Below are positions 14,056 to 25,482 of a DNA stretch of 64,000 nt, one piece after another; position 1 is the stretch's first letter, and each line of letters begins with the position of its first letter. The translations under genes were made by a program, and so were the position numbers. This DNA comes from Talaromyces rugulosus. Lineage: Eukaryota > Ascomycota > Eurotiomycetes > Eurotiales > Trichocomaceae. Below the pieces are notes generated by a model that was not told the DNA's origin, ran no database searches, and was given only the letters and a program-made list of their open reading frames with translations. The stretch covers positions 1,922,001 to 1,986,000 of the forward strand of contig NC_049563.1 in assembly GCF_013368755.1 (NCBI RefSeq), written 5' to 3'.

Positions 14056-15625
14056 CGGTTCTTTTTTGTGTCTTTCGTGATTGTGATTGCGTGAAGGTCG
14101 AGTCGTTGACGAGTATACCGGTGCTGCCTGGCCCAAGATCAGGAGCCGGTGTAGCAGCAGTCACCGTTCATATACTCAAAGAACCTGGTAAGGCGCGCGA
14201 GAGAACCAGGGAAAGAATAGCTGAGCAGGCGGGAGGAAGAAACATGCGCGAGTTCCCACGGCGCGTTGGGGGATGTGCGGAATCAGAGCCAGACAAGAGG
14301 AGCCAGAGAGACAAGGGCCTATATAGCTCTGCAGCCGCGGTGATTAACCAGGGCTGTATGATGTCGGGGGGGCTCCACAGCCTTGCAGGTCGCAAGGTTG
14401 CAGGTCGCAAACAGGACCAGTGATTGGGCTGGCAGGCGTTCCGACGGTCGAGGTCGAAGCTAAGCAAAAAAGACATGGAAGAGAGCGACAGCGAGAGGGG
14501 AGTCGCTGACATCATGACCTGTCAACCTGCGTCCCCACCCAATAAGCTCAGTGTCTATTTTCTTCCTTTTACCTTATCTGACTTGCATCTGTGCATGGCA
14601 GCTACAATTGAGAGCATGGTATTCTGCTATTCTGCTATTCTGCTATTCTGCTATTCTGCTATTCGATTATGCCTACAGCTACTATCCCTCTACTATGCAT
14701 TGAAGCTGTATTAATGGGCAGTACTGTGTACCGTCTCAAAACAGGATATATACCGCCCGGTCTAGACCGTGCGTGGGAAAACGTTCCGGCCAGGCCTGCG
14801 CGGACTTGTTATCCGCCCCGGTAAAGCATCTGATGTTGGTCTGATGTTATGACGTCTTGTCTCTAAATTTCTGTCATATAACCTGCTCAATGCCTCCATT
14901 CCATTCCATGCCTTGATTGATTTTTTTTTAAAGTGGAAAAAAAAAATAACTGGTTTTCTGTCCATCGATCTCCGTTAGGCTTCTGTCTCTGTTTCTGTTT
15001 CTGTTTCTGTGTTATCTATCCGTCTCCGGACAGGCGTCTGGCCAGAACAGAGAGAGTTCCGCAACCATCAACTGGTTACACAGAGTTCTCTCAATTGAAA
15101 AAAAAAAAAAAAAAATGATACAGTAGTATATAGATTTTCTATCTTTAGTCTACATCTTGACTGCTAGACAGAGAATTCAACCTGCATACAGTCGACAAGT
15201 ATACTTAGTAACATCAAGCCGACCCTGGTTGGCGGGCCCCAATTCCAGCCAATCACGGGCTGTGGACGGGGTCGGTATCCACCGGAGCAAACATCCAGCC
15301 AATCAACGTGACCCCGGAAAACAACGCCAAGCCATTTCTTATATTCCTTCTGCTCTTGTTGAAACAAGTTTCTCGACGACGATCGAGGCAGTTAGTTAGT
15401 TGCTTTCTCTTGATTCCTTGTTTGTCGATCGGAACGTGCTTCTACACTTGAGCCTATGCTGCAGTTGAAATACATAATCCATTATTGCTAACATACATAA
15501 CATAATCAGTAACTATACCCGATGCTAACCATACATCTGATACCGGCCATATCTCCCCCCATAAACCAATCAAGGACAAAACTTCACAATTTTACAACAT
15601 CACCATTACGCAATGCAATCAATCA
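14056..15625. promoter_or_regulatory. Long upstream region of the bZIP gene
   Basis: About 1.5 kb without a supportable gene lies between the bZIP start and the RhoGAP-like 3' end. It holds a CRE-like TGACGTC at 14850-14856, a near-perfect site for the bZIP class encoded next door. A 12-base CCAAT-containing direct repeat (TCCAGCCAATCA) occurs at 15244-15255 and 15294-15305. Short TTTCTG repeats lie near 14990-15012. Long upstream regions are common for fungal regulators. Confidence 0.45.
14620..14664. repeat. 8-bp tandem repeat (TATTCTGC)n
   Basis: Five consecutive copies of TATTCTGC from 14620 to 14659 plus a partial sixth. Minisatellite in the upstream region of the bZIP gene. Confidence 0.9.
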
Positions 15626-17901
15626 TCATCCATCAAAAGCACGCAGCTGCCGGCTTACCGCCCGCCAGTTCACCATCATCACGCTCATCACAAAAAACGC
15701 CTCGCTGTTGGAATCCCCCTTGCGAACGGCAAACAACTCCCCGGCTAGCAACGGCGCAAACGCCTGCACGATTCGCTGCCGTGTCAACAGCCCCGCCGCC
15801 CATGCCTCCACAGGAACATCCCTCCCTATGTAGTCCTCGATCAACTGGCTAGTCGCGTAGTCGAGCAGCGAGCACAGTCCAAACACCGCGCAGATCAAAT
15901 CAAGCTGCATGTCGCTCGTCAACGCCAAAATCGCCAGCGCAATCGCTCGCACCCTCGTCTGCGACATTGCTGGCCGAGACCAATACAAGTGTCCCTCTGG
16001 CAGATCCGGTGGTTCGTCCGGAAACATACGCCTGCTTAGATCAATAAGCGTAAGATATAGTCGAGGCGAGCCCAAAATCCCGCCTGGTATGCCCGCAAGC
16101 ACATGTTTAAACGCCCATGCCACGGGAAGAACATGGAAGCGTCCGCGTAAAAACGATTCTTCTTCAGACCCAAACCCCACTGCCTCGCAAGGAAATTCAC
16201 TCTTCCGCATGGTAACGTCGACAATGTCTTGTTCCTTTTCCACAGAGAGCACCTGACTGGCAAAGTGCTCGTAAATGCGAGAGGCAACTGTCATATCTCC
16301 CGGGTCGAAGAAGACGTTGCGTGACTTTGCGCCTATACCTTGGTTAGACTGTCCCGCTCTCCACCTTTTTGAGGCAACATACCATAAAGGCGCAAATAAT
16401 CAATCATCGAGACTAGGCATGCCGGAAGTCTCATCAACGCTGGCACAAAGTCCCCAGGAAACGTGAGAACACTGTAGCCACCCAATCGAGCTAGAGTTTC
16501 CAAACTCTTGCCCTTCAATGAATCCATACTATAAAACTGACTAGACAGCCCCGTGAATGTCTTGACTCGTCGTAGAGTTGGGCCTTGCTGAGTCGCTCTG
16601 AGGCGAAACCCAGAACGCATACTTCGAACTTTGTGGAGAATGGCTTTTCTTTTTGACGGTTTTGGCTGAACCACCTCCTGCATGTCTATCGAAAATCATC
16701 AGCATAATTTTTCCTAGTATATCCGTCGCCATCACTTACTGATCGGGTCGTGCTCAGGCGGAATAAGACTGTAAAATTGATGAAACTCAGCAAGATGGTT
16801 AAAATCGTCAAACGCTCTTTCTTGCCGATTCTGCATGCCCATGTTGGAGAACAGCCGCTGGTGGAGCATATAGCTAGGTAAAGAGCATAATGGGGGGGGC
16901 GTGTACTCTGAGCAGCCAGAGCCTTGCGTGATACCGCTGAAATCTCGAAAGCTGTACTCTGGGATCGGGCGGCTCTTTGGTATTTTTATCTTCTCTGTAG
17001 ATGTGCGTTGTAGTATATCATCGTCAGGCTGACTGCGGCTTTGCATGGCGATGGGAGAATCCTCTCGTCGAGAGGGCCGGCGACACACGGTGTTCTCAGA
17101 ACCAACCGTCTTATCGCTTACTTTTCTCTGTTCCTGTTCCTGGATGTCCGGAACATCTGGAGGGGGACGACGATGGAGAAGCGCATTTTTAACCGCGGCA
17201 AACCGTCGAGAGCTTTTGTGATGGAGACGGCCGCGCCAGGACATAGAAGCACTAGGAGAGTTAACTCTTGATATTATTCCTGGTATGAATGACATGTGTG
17301 ATATACCTGATCTTCACAGTAGCATCCTGGTTTGGAATAGACGTTTGCTGCTCGCCGTTTGGGTTGGCGGCAAGCAATTCAGGGGTACAATCATAATCTA
17401 TCGGCGATACCATTAACACTAGGAAAAGACAATTAGAACTGCGCATCAACAACTCACCGGTGGTAGAAGCTGCCTCGGCAGGGGACATGCCGCGAGAAAG
17501 GGTCTTGTTATCCGGAGCAGATAGTTCACGAGAGTCTTCTTCAATGAAACCAATGGGTTAGCAACCTCAACGATGGACAGACTGGGGATGCCTCTGTCTC
17601 GACGCAAGAGTGATCTACTTGTGGTAGCGGCTGTCTCGATGGAAGTAGTGGTAGTAGAAGAAGAAGTGGTAGTGGAAGATTGGTCGCTCTTTTGAGCGCG
17701 CGCATTGAAATACACGTAACGTCGGCAAAGGACGGGTTCGGTGGCTTCTTGCTTGGGCTGTAGCTGTTTTACAGCAGGGGGATGGGTGCAGCTCTTGGAG
17801 GAAGAGCTGCCTGGGGAGGAGCAGGGGGCTCCTTCCGGGGTTGTTGGGCTTGCTGGGCGGAAGAAAGCAGCGATGCTCTCGAGGAGGTTAAGAGACAGCA
17901 T
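15626..17901 (-). CDS. RhoGAP-fold domain protein, arginine finger missing
   Basis: Five exons: 17901-17530, 17473-17307, 17251-16740, 16685-16383 and 16332-15626. All join in consistent phase and give 686 residues. The first ~350 residues are low-complexity, Ser/Thr/Pro-rich. The C-terminal ~300 look like a RhoGAP domain: a helix ending in SMIDYLRLYG, a turn NVFFDPG where RhoGAPs have G-[IL]-[FY]-R-V-[SP]-G, then HVLPVAWAFKHVLAGIPGGIL (the helix with the L-x-P block) and a late VQAFAPLL-like helix. The catalytic Arg position is Phe, so GTP hydrolysis stimulation by an arginine finger is unlikely. It may bind Rho GTPases without GAP activity. The exon 1/2 junction is the least certain; the family call is from pattern recognition only. 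Confidence 0.6.
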
Positions 17902-18358
17902 GGCGGCAACAACGAGATGATTGTGTGTAGTTTGGATGGATTCTGGATGGAAAGAACTAGTCAAGAGTAATGGAGAAGAGAGCAGGCAGCGGATGTCGTT
18001 TGAAGAAGGCTCGAGAAGCACATGCCATCCCGTGACGTCGGCGTCCGCACACCTGCCAGTGACGTCGCCCTCTAGAAGAAACACACAAGGTCCATCATGA
18101 AATTTGGTCTCTATTCGACATAGCAATCGTTCAAGGTATTGTATCTGAGAGAAAAATAAACCGCCATGGCGCTACCCAAAAGAAGCATGTTGCTTGGACG
18201 GGAGGGAGCCATATACACAAACGCCAGAAATAAAACAACAGCAACATCCTTTAACCAAGACATTTTGTGCGCCGGTGTATATGCACTTCTAAATCAGTCC
18301 TCGAAAACGCCAGCCCACATGCAAGACAAAGGGAATCCCAAGTATGTACATCCATCCA
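17902..18358. promoter_or_regulatory. Upstream region of the RhoGAP-like gene with two CRE-like sites
   Basis: Two copies of TGACGTC lie at 18033-18039 and 18060-18066, 27 bp apart and about 130-165 bp before the start codon at 17901. TGACGTC is the core recognised by ATF/CREB bZIP factors. The rest of the region up to 18358 is the 3' flank of the AMPK gamma gene. Confidence 0.45.
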
Positions 18359-19998
18359 TCACCACTCGTCATGCTCGCCTTCGAGTAGGATATATTGCAG
18401 GATATCGCTCAAAGTCAGCACACCAATCAGTCGAAAGTGGTCGTCCACCACGATCAATCGATGCACTCGAGATTTGCGAATGGTGTCGAAGATGGTGTCT
18501 AACCCGTCATTGGCGGAGCATGTGTAGATTCCGGGGAAGTCCTGTTTGGCATTAGCAAAGGAAATCAAAAACACACAACGAGCTCGAAAAAAAAAATACC
18601 GGTGAACGTTTCTTCAAGGCTTCTCCCACGCTGAGATTGAGGTTATCATACACGCCACCTTTGATCAAGGTGATCACATCAACGGCCTCGAACACGTTAT
18701 ACACGATCCCTAGACGGGTTAGATTTTTGGCTGAAATAAAATAACAGATGGTTCTTACCTTCGGAATTCAAAATGGGCACACTCGATATACTGCGCTCGA
18801 CCAGCTTGTGAATGACCTCGATCACAGGAGTATCCATGGATGCGGTGACAATATCGTTGTACGTCCCCAGACGGATCTCCTTTAATGGCTTCCGTAGGTT
18901 CTGTGTTTCTCCCACGTTGACGGCGACAAACTTCAAAATGCGATACTGTGTCAGGACACTAACAACCAAGGCCCGGTCCGTTTGGCTATCATTGGAGACC
19001 AGGGGAATCCTACGGGCGCGGGAAGAGAGCATGCGTCGACAGGCTTCGTACAGTGGGCGCTCAGGATCAATGGATATCGTTTCCGGAGGAGCTACGCCTA
19101 GGGCCTTTTCCACCTCTTCAGGAAGGTCACGGTCAGTCGAATGGGTGTTTTGCGAATGGGAAGGGGCCAGCGGAGTGTTGGTACCTCGGAGACTATTGAG
19201 CCGGAACTGATCAATCTTTTCCAGGGCCGCAGGATTCTGAAAATAGTACTGGATGACGTTGATGTAGTCGGAGGTGGTGAGCAATCCAGCAAAGGTCGAC
19301 GTTGACGAATCCCAGAGAGGAGCGGAGACAATTCCTAGGGACGACAGTCAATAATAAGTGCATAAAATGTGAACGACAACCCTTACCATTTTGTATAAGA
19401 ATGTTCAAGCTTTCCTTGACGGACAAGGCTGTGTCGAAGACGATTAAACGGAAACTCAGCGGAAGAACATCGTAGCTCGTTCGGACTTTGAGGAAATTGC
19501 GGATTGCACGCTGTCAGACCACGAGTCAGTAAAAAAGGACCACCTAACGAGTAACCTGGATAACCGAATGCACGTTTGGGGCATTGATAGAAGAAAACAA
19601 CCACAAACCCCGCCAAAACTGACAAGAAGAATATATATATAGACACACAAAATGCAACGGAGAAACCCCGCACTTACCAATCCATTCTGCTCCTCGACAT
19701 CAATTGGCCGGACAGGCTGCGTGGGAGCCATTGGGTGCGACAGAGTGCGGCGGCGCAAGTATGAAGATGGCCTCACAAAGCCCCTCTCGTGACCTCCGCC
19801 GGTGCGGGTGCTTCCGCCGCTGCTGGTGCTGGCGCTGGCGTTGCTGCTGGCGAGAGTGGTAGCTGGTGATTGACGGTCGAGGCTATGGGTGATAACACTG
19901 CTGCTATCGCGGTGCGTTGTGGGGGAGCGAGGAGGAAAAGAAGCAAAGGGAGAAGAAGATGCAGAAGAAGAAGACGTCGGATGCTCGTCGTCGGCCAT
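18359..19998 (-). CDS. SNF4: AMPK (Snf1 kinase) gamma subunit, CBS-domain protein
   Basis: Nucleotide-sensing regulatory subunit of the Snf1/AMP-activated kinase complex. Five exons (19998-19678, 19510-19387, 19334-18759, 18709-18600, 18541-18359) join in phase and give 437 residues. After a Ser/Thr-rich N-terminal ~105 residues come the AMPK gamma segments: IRNFLKVRTSYDVLPLSFRLIVFD, SVKESLNILIQNGIVSAPLWDSS, TTSDYINVIQYY, RRIPLVSND, LGTYNDIVTASMDTPVIEVIHKLVER and, at the C-terminus, SRVHRLIVVDDHFRLIGVLTLSDIL. Four CBS motifs can be counted. Yeast Snf4 is 322 residues; the N-terminal extension explains the extra length and is typical of filamentous fungi. The complex controls use of alternative carbon sources. 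Confidence 0.93.
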
Positions 19999-20771
19999 GG
20001 CTGAGAAACAACGCCCGCTTCGGGGATTAGCCGCATGTGAGCGCGGGGCCCTTACAGCCTGGAGAAGCCTGAGGCCTCAGGCGCCAATCAATCCAGTCAA
20101 TCCAACAACTTTCAACAATCAATAGACAGCTTCGATGGCAAAAATCGCGCAAGTCGGCTTTTACCGGACACGGTTTTCCCCAATTGCCTCGACAAACGCG
20201 ACGCCCTCGGCAGTGTGGAGTATGGTCGTTCTCTACCGAATGCGCACCCAATGTATCTATCCGACGGGCAAAACATGTAGGCAGGTAGTCCAGGGTCGTG
20301 GCTTTTACGTATGCTGTAAGTGAAAAGCATTTAGTAGCTGTGCAGGTTGACAATCGAAGTAGTAGGTACAACGGCAATATAAGCAATTCGCTCGTTGCCA
20401 GAGGGGGAGGGGCACGTCCGTGTACTTTTCCCAAATTAAAATAGATTAGAGAGCGCCTCACGTTACATGCAGTGGTTATATAGTAGACGGATGCTAAGTC
20501 TATCCCTTGGTGATAGGCAGGCCAATCGAATAATTGTCGGTTAATTACTTAATTACTACCCCGCCTCCTGCACTAGGGATCTGGAGACTACTTCCAGGTG
20601 CCATCGTTGGTGTATCTATTGATTTCATAGTTCCAACGTTCATTTTCAATACTGACGTACCTATTGAATTGATTCTGACAAGTATGATCTAGTATTTTTA
20701 CGTCAATTGACATGTATCTCTAGACATGCTCCAAATGTTGATATATCGCTCTATATTTTAAAACCAATTAA
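19999..20771. promoter_or_regulatory. Upstream region of the AMPK gamma gene
   Basis: About 770 bp lie between the start of the AMPK gamma gene and the 3' end of the Sec14-like gene, both on the minus strand. Short open frames here have no recognisable content. The part nearest 20772 is AT-rich and likely 3' untranslated sequence of the Sec14-like gene. Confidence 0.4.
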
Positions 20772-21981
20772 TCATTGAGCTGTTTCCGGAGCCGGCGCCG
20801 ATTCAGAGTCCTGGACGTCCAGCTTCTCTACTTTCTGCTCCAACTCAGTCTCAGCTACAAACTGGCTCTTGTCAGTCCCTCCTCGGAGATAGAGCTCGGA
20901 CTCGCCGATCTTCTTGCCACCCTTGGCCCATCGGTCGCGGTACGCCTTCTGATGCCGTTGGGTCAGTTTGGTCAGCGCAGGCCAGTAGGAGGCATGGTCA
21001 TATTCAAACTCAACGTCGCCGCCGACCGACTTCAGCAGCTGTGCGGGCGGAACGTGTTTGCGCAGGTCCTCGTTAAACTTTAATTTTTGAACTGTGACGG
21101 GGTCAATGAAGGGGGTGATGATCTTGAGGAAACCCCAAATAATCCAGGGAACTGCCCCGCTAGTTAGCCTGGTCGCTGGGACCGAAAAAAGAAAAGAAGA
21201 GAAGCATACTGTTGATCACCAGAGCGCGGCCTAATCGCTCCGGATAATGATTCTGCAGAATATCAAGCGTCTGTTTGGCCTGGCTCACTGAAGCGTTCTG
21301 GCCAGACTTTGTCTCGTTGAAGTTAACTACCAGAGCCAGACTCTCCTGACCAGCAGGCATCAGATCGATGACTCGTTCCAGCATAAACACCAGATGCTCC
21401 AATTGCCGCGGACTCTTCTCGGTATTCTGTCGGGATGGCAGTAGATATAGACAAGGGCGGCCCTCTAGGTCGTATCCCATAAGAAGCTGCTTGCCCGTCT
21501 CGTTCTCGATCGAGATATAGTCTGGAGTCAACTTGTCCCCGATATACTCCCGGCGCCACACCAAAGTAGCCCGGAGACGCTTGACTGCGTCCGCGACATT
21601 CCACTTGGTCGCCCGCAGATATCGGATCAAGCACTCTCGGGTCAGAAACAGGCGCTCCTCGTCAGTGAGCGGCGTTTCCGCAGCGCCTTTGGCCGAGCTT
21701 GCGGGCGCCGACGTCCATCCAGAGACGGCTGTGAGCACGTCATTATATTTCTTGGATTGATCGGGCGTCAATTCGGCGAGGGCTGGCGGCGTGGATCCTT
21801 CAATTGGGGTTCCGAATGGCTTCTTGATCAGGCCGTCGGCAGCAGAGTGTGGCAGGGCCAAATCTTCAGGGGCATCGTCGCCGTGTTGGTTGGGATCTTC
21901 TTTTGTGGCCGTGTCATGGGTCGACAAAGACTCCTTGTTTACAGCGGGCTCGGCCGCAATGGCTGATTCTGAGGTCGCCAT
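20772..21981 (-). CDS. Sec14-like CRAL-TRIO phosphatidylinositol transfer protein
   Basis: Lipid-transfer protein with CRAL-TRIO-N and Sec14 lipid-binding domains. Exon 1 is 21981-21210 and exon 2 is 21151-20772, giving 383 residues. After ~110 disordered acidic residues, the CRAL-TRIO-N helix ECLIRYLRATKWNVADAVKRL is seen. The Sec14 core follows with GYDLEGRPCLYLLPSRQN, the gating region VNFNETKSGQNASVSQAKQTL, LDILQNHYPERLGRALVIN, and PWIIWGFLKIITPFIDPVT completed across the intron. This is closest in pattern to the fungal Pdr16/Sfh group, which links phosphoinositide and sterol metabolism and azole tolerance; the exact paralogue is not certain. It is divergently arranged with the DNA polymerase alpha B-subunit gene. 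Confidence 0.85.
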
Positions 21982-22160
21982 CGATACTGCCGCTGAGCCG
22001 GAGGGATATCGAGAGGCAATAAACAGAGAATTAACAAGAATCGTAAAAATAAAGAGCTGACGCTGCTGTCACCTCGATCATAATAGTTCACGGCTGACGC
22101 TCCCGCCGTGGGGCAGCCCGGCCGTCGCCATTGGCCGTTCGTGCGTGGCGATACGAGGAA

Positions 22161-22186
22161 ACGCGTCGCCGGGTCACTAAACGCGT
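22161..22186. promoter_or_regulatory. Pair of MCB boxes (ACGCGT) in the POL12 promoter
   Basis: Two exact ACGCGT hexamers lie at 22161-22166 and 22181-22186, 20 bp apart and 118-143 bp before the POL12 start codon. ACGCGT is the core site of the MBF (Mbp1/Swi6-type) G1/S activator, and polymerase alpha subunits are classic MBF targets in yeasts. The promoter is shared with the divergent Sec14-like gene. Confidence 0.6.
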
Positions 22187-22303
22187 CCGCCGCGAGTTCC
22201 CCGAAATCAATTAAATCGAACTCCCCTCAATAATACTCACCTTCATCAGACTGCAACGTGCCTCGATCTTGCCGTACAAAGGATAAACCACCACGTCTCT
22301 GCC

Positions 22304-24472
22304 ATGGACGAAATCACCGAGGACCTCAACGAGCTCTTTGCCTCGTCAGCCCCCGACGGCCTGCCACGAGATGTCCTGACCGAGCTGCAGTCTATGCTGC
22401 GCCTGCATGGCATCACGCCGCAAGAGCTCTTCTACAAGTGGGAGTCGTACAGCATGAAGATGGGCGCCGACGATACAAGCCTGGATCTCAACACGGTGCG
22501 CGCCTTCAAGCGCGACGTCCAAGACTCGCTGGAGCACAAGAGCAGAGACAAAGCCCACCAAGTGCGAGCCACGGAGAAGAGAAGCGGGGTGTCGGCGACT
22601 CCTCGTGCTGGAAATACCGATGTTTTTGGGATGTATGTGTATCGAAGTGGTGGCAGGGCAACAATGCGTGTTTTTCATTTACTGATTTATTGGGCGCCTA
22701 CAGGCTTGACAACCTGACTCCGGGCACACCACATTCTCATGGAAAAAACGTCAATGGCTCTGCAAAGCGAAAATTGGATTTTGAAACACCATCACGGCCC
22801 AAAGGGGGAAGATCAGATGCGAATGGCAAGTCTGGTGACTTTGCATCGCCTCTTCGAAATGGTAGTGGAGTTGATGGAGCGCAGTAAGTGGTACAAACAT
22901 CGGCAAAACAATTATCAAATGCTTATTCCTACTTGGCAGAGCCGTCGTCTCGTTTGCCAACAGACAGAACCCCGGCCAAGTGATGGAAACATTGAACAGC
23001 CACTTGCAGATGCCTGCTACACCAATGGCCCCGTTCCCAGAGCCACGAATTCGGCCGACAGCCAACACAGATCTGAAGAAATTCGCGTACAAACCCATGT
23101 CGATGCGGCTAAATGAAGCATCAGAGATTTTGGATGACAGAATAGACGAGTTTACGGAAATTTTTGAGAAACATTACCCAGACGCGGCATTTGGCAGCGC
23201 AGCTATACAGAGCACCAGTGAGGTGGTGGCCATCGGACGAATTGCCTCGGACAGCTTAGAAGGCAAACTGAACGTTGCGTCGCTTGTACTCGAGACGTCA
23301 CGGCGGAGCGGGGCTGGTCGGAGGGTGCCTCTAAAAGTGGACGCTCTACCTTCTGTGCAGTTTTTCCCCGGCGAGATCGTCGCTGTCAGAGGAATCAACG
23401 CTTCTGGAGAGTACTTTTCAGTCAAAGAAGTCTTGTCGCTGCCATTGCTGCCCCCTGCAGCTTCGGCGCCTGCTGTTGTCGACACTATCAACGAGAGGAT
23501 CGGCGGCAGTGATGCCAACCAGCCGTTGAATACTTTCTTTGCAGCTGGTCCATATACGACCGACGACAATTTAGAATTTGAGCCACTACATGAGCTATGC
23601 AAGAAAGCTGCCGACGAATACGCAGATGCATTGGTTTTGTCGGGGCCATTTCTCGATGTTGAACATCCTCTCATCGCCTCTGGAGATTTTGATTTGCCTG
23701 ATATTCCTGGGGTAGACCCGGAAACAGCGACTCTGACAACGCTATTCCGCCATTGTATTTCCCAGCCTCTACAACAGCTATGCGCAGCCGTCCCCAGCAT
23801 CACAATCATCCTCATGCCGTCAGTGCGAGACGCGGTCAGCAAACACGTATCGTGGCCGCAGGAACAACTACCAAGAAGGGAGCTCGGCCTACCAAAGCAA
23901 GCCCGTATTGTTTCGAACCCCGTAACAGTTTCCTTGAACGAATGCGTCGTTGGCACATGTGCCCACGACGTTTTGTACGATTTGCGAAAAGAAGAAGTCC
24001 TGAGCGGACGTCCAACAGAAACCAACCTCTTGACTCGACTGCCCAGGTATATGATTGAGCAACGGCATTTCTCTCCAGTCTTCCCGCCGCCTGCTCGGGA
24101 TACCCTGCCCAAGGCCGGCGGTGCAGATAGCAGCTTGCCACTGGGCGCCATGATTGACGTGAGCTATTTGAAGCTGGGAGAATGGGGAGTAGTGCGGCCT
24201 GATATTCTGGTTACTCCTAGTATGCTACCTCCTTTTGTCAAGGTATGTCTTTCTTTTCTTTGCTTCATAGTATCCCATCTGGCTAACCAGTTTATAAGGT
24301 CATTGAAAGCGTCCTCGTCATCAATCCCGGCACACTCTCAAAGCACCGCGCAGCTGGAACATACGCCAACATGGCCCTGTACCCACGTGTCATAGCAGAT
24401 GGTGAACGAGAAGAAAAGGAGCTCGGCCACAAAATCTATGAACGAGCGCGAGTTGACGTGCTCCGTATATAG
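22304..24472 (+). CDS. POL12: DNA polymerase alpha subunit B
   Basis: Non-catalytic B subunit of the polymerase alpha-primase complex, needed to start replication. Four exons (22304-22632, 22704-22883, 22940-24242, 24299-24472) give 661 residues, between human (598) and yeast (705) lengths. The N-terminal helical domain (ITEDLNELF, LTELQSMLRLHG) is followed by a Ser/Pro linker, SFANRQNPGQVMETLN, the OB fold (SEVVAIGRIASDSLEGKLN) and the inactive phosphoesterase domain (ADALVLSGPFLDVEHPLI). The C-terminus, after the last intron, reads VLVINPGTLSKHRAAGTYANM, a conserved B-subunit block. The intron positions all restore conserved sequence, so the model is firm. Its promoter carries two MCB boxes. 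Confidence 0.93.
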
Positions 24473-24698
24473 ACTTTTATACTTGTTTGTTATCATAAGT
24501 GGCGTTTGTGTAATGATGATGGGGATATATAACGGGAGTAACCTGTAAGGTTGAATGAATCGTTTTAGATACCAAGTTATAATGTACGAGTGGACCACGG
24601 TCTATAACCTCTCTGCTATGTATAACCACCCAAACGCCGCGCTGAAATACCATGCATGAACACGAAAATGAAAACCACGAAAAGAGAATAATGAGCCA
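24473..24698. other. Short convergent intergenic region
   Basis: AT-rich spacer of ~225 bp between the POL12 and Apc13 stop codons. It presumably holds both 3' ends. Nothing else is seen. Confidence 0.4.
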
Positions 24699-25482
24699 TC
24701 ACCGCATGCTCGTCACCCTCCGGCCTCCCATCAAAGCCCCCGTCTCCCTTAATCGCAACCGCGCTGCAGCACTCGGCGCCTGATCTCCCAACTGCCCTGA
24801 CGCAGCACCTCCAGCAGTAGTAGAAACACCGCCGCCACCAGCGCCAATAACCTGCATCCCCTGCCTCCTGCTGGTTTGATTTCCACTCGTATACCTCGCG
24901 CCCCTCACAAGCTCCGACAACCCCAAATCCCTCCACACGGGTTCCGCGCGCCGGCCCACCGAGTCCATGGCCCGCGCAATGCCAAACGCAGCATGCTGGT
25001 CTGGCACCACATCATCCTCATCCTCGGGATTGATTGGCTGGTACTGCGGCGGAACATAAATGTCCTCAATGGGTAAGAACGAGGGCACGCTGATGGCCGA
25101 GTTGCCCGCGGCGCCGTACGTCACGGTTACGCCGCCGGGCCCCGTGGTGGTGCTGGTGGCGTGTTGGTGGTGTTGTGAGGCGGCGAGGTTTGAGTAGATG
25201 GATGTGTGCGGGCGTGTAAAGTCTTCGAAGAGATCGGCGAGGCGTGGGTGGTGCATGTGGATATACGTTGCGGAGGAGTCTTTGGACTGGGTACACATTG
25301 TACGTGTTAGCTGCATATATATATATATATATGTAGGAGCGGATGTTGGGTCTGGGGAGCGGTACCATTTTGGCTGCTGGGTAGGAAGTTTCAGTGTACA
25401 GATGAGCTATATAGTGGATATATAGTCCTGCTGGTTCGACAACGGCTGGTATTAATCGATGAAAGAGAGAAAGTATTGTCAT
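24699..25482 (-). CDS. Anaphase-promoting complex subunit Apc13 (Swm1-like)
   Basis: Small scaffold subunit of the APC/C ubiquitin ligase. Exon 2 is 25286-24699. It is preceded by a phase-0 intron (25365-25287) containing an (AT)n run. Conserved-looking segments are SKDSSATYIHMHHPRLADLFEDF, read partly across the junction, SFLPIEDIYVPP, NPEDEDDVVPDQHAAFGIARA and EPVWRDLGLSEL, the W-x-D-L motif of Apc13. The rest is Gly/Thr-rich and variable. An ATG at 25368-25366 sits directly before the intron, in a good AAAATG context, and would give 196 residues starting M-S-K-D. The upstream in-frame ATG at 25482 would give 234 residues. I favour the shorter protein; the wider span is listed so that both are covered. 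Confidence 0.65.

Noticed and set aside
14168..14515. 115-codon minus-strand frame upstream of the bZIP gene
   Set aside because: Ser/Leu/Pro-rich without domain; could be an upstream frame in a long leader, but nothing supports translation.
17419..17457. Possible 39-nt intron in the RhoGAP-like gene
   Set aside because: Shorter than usual for this genome, and reading through is in frame without a stop, so it was kept as exon.
20027..20461. 144-codon minus-strand frame upstream of the AMPK gamma gene
   Set aside because: Composition is random-like and it overlaps the expected promoter; no motif seen.
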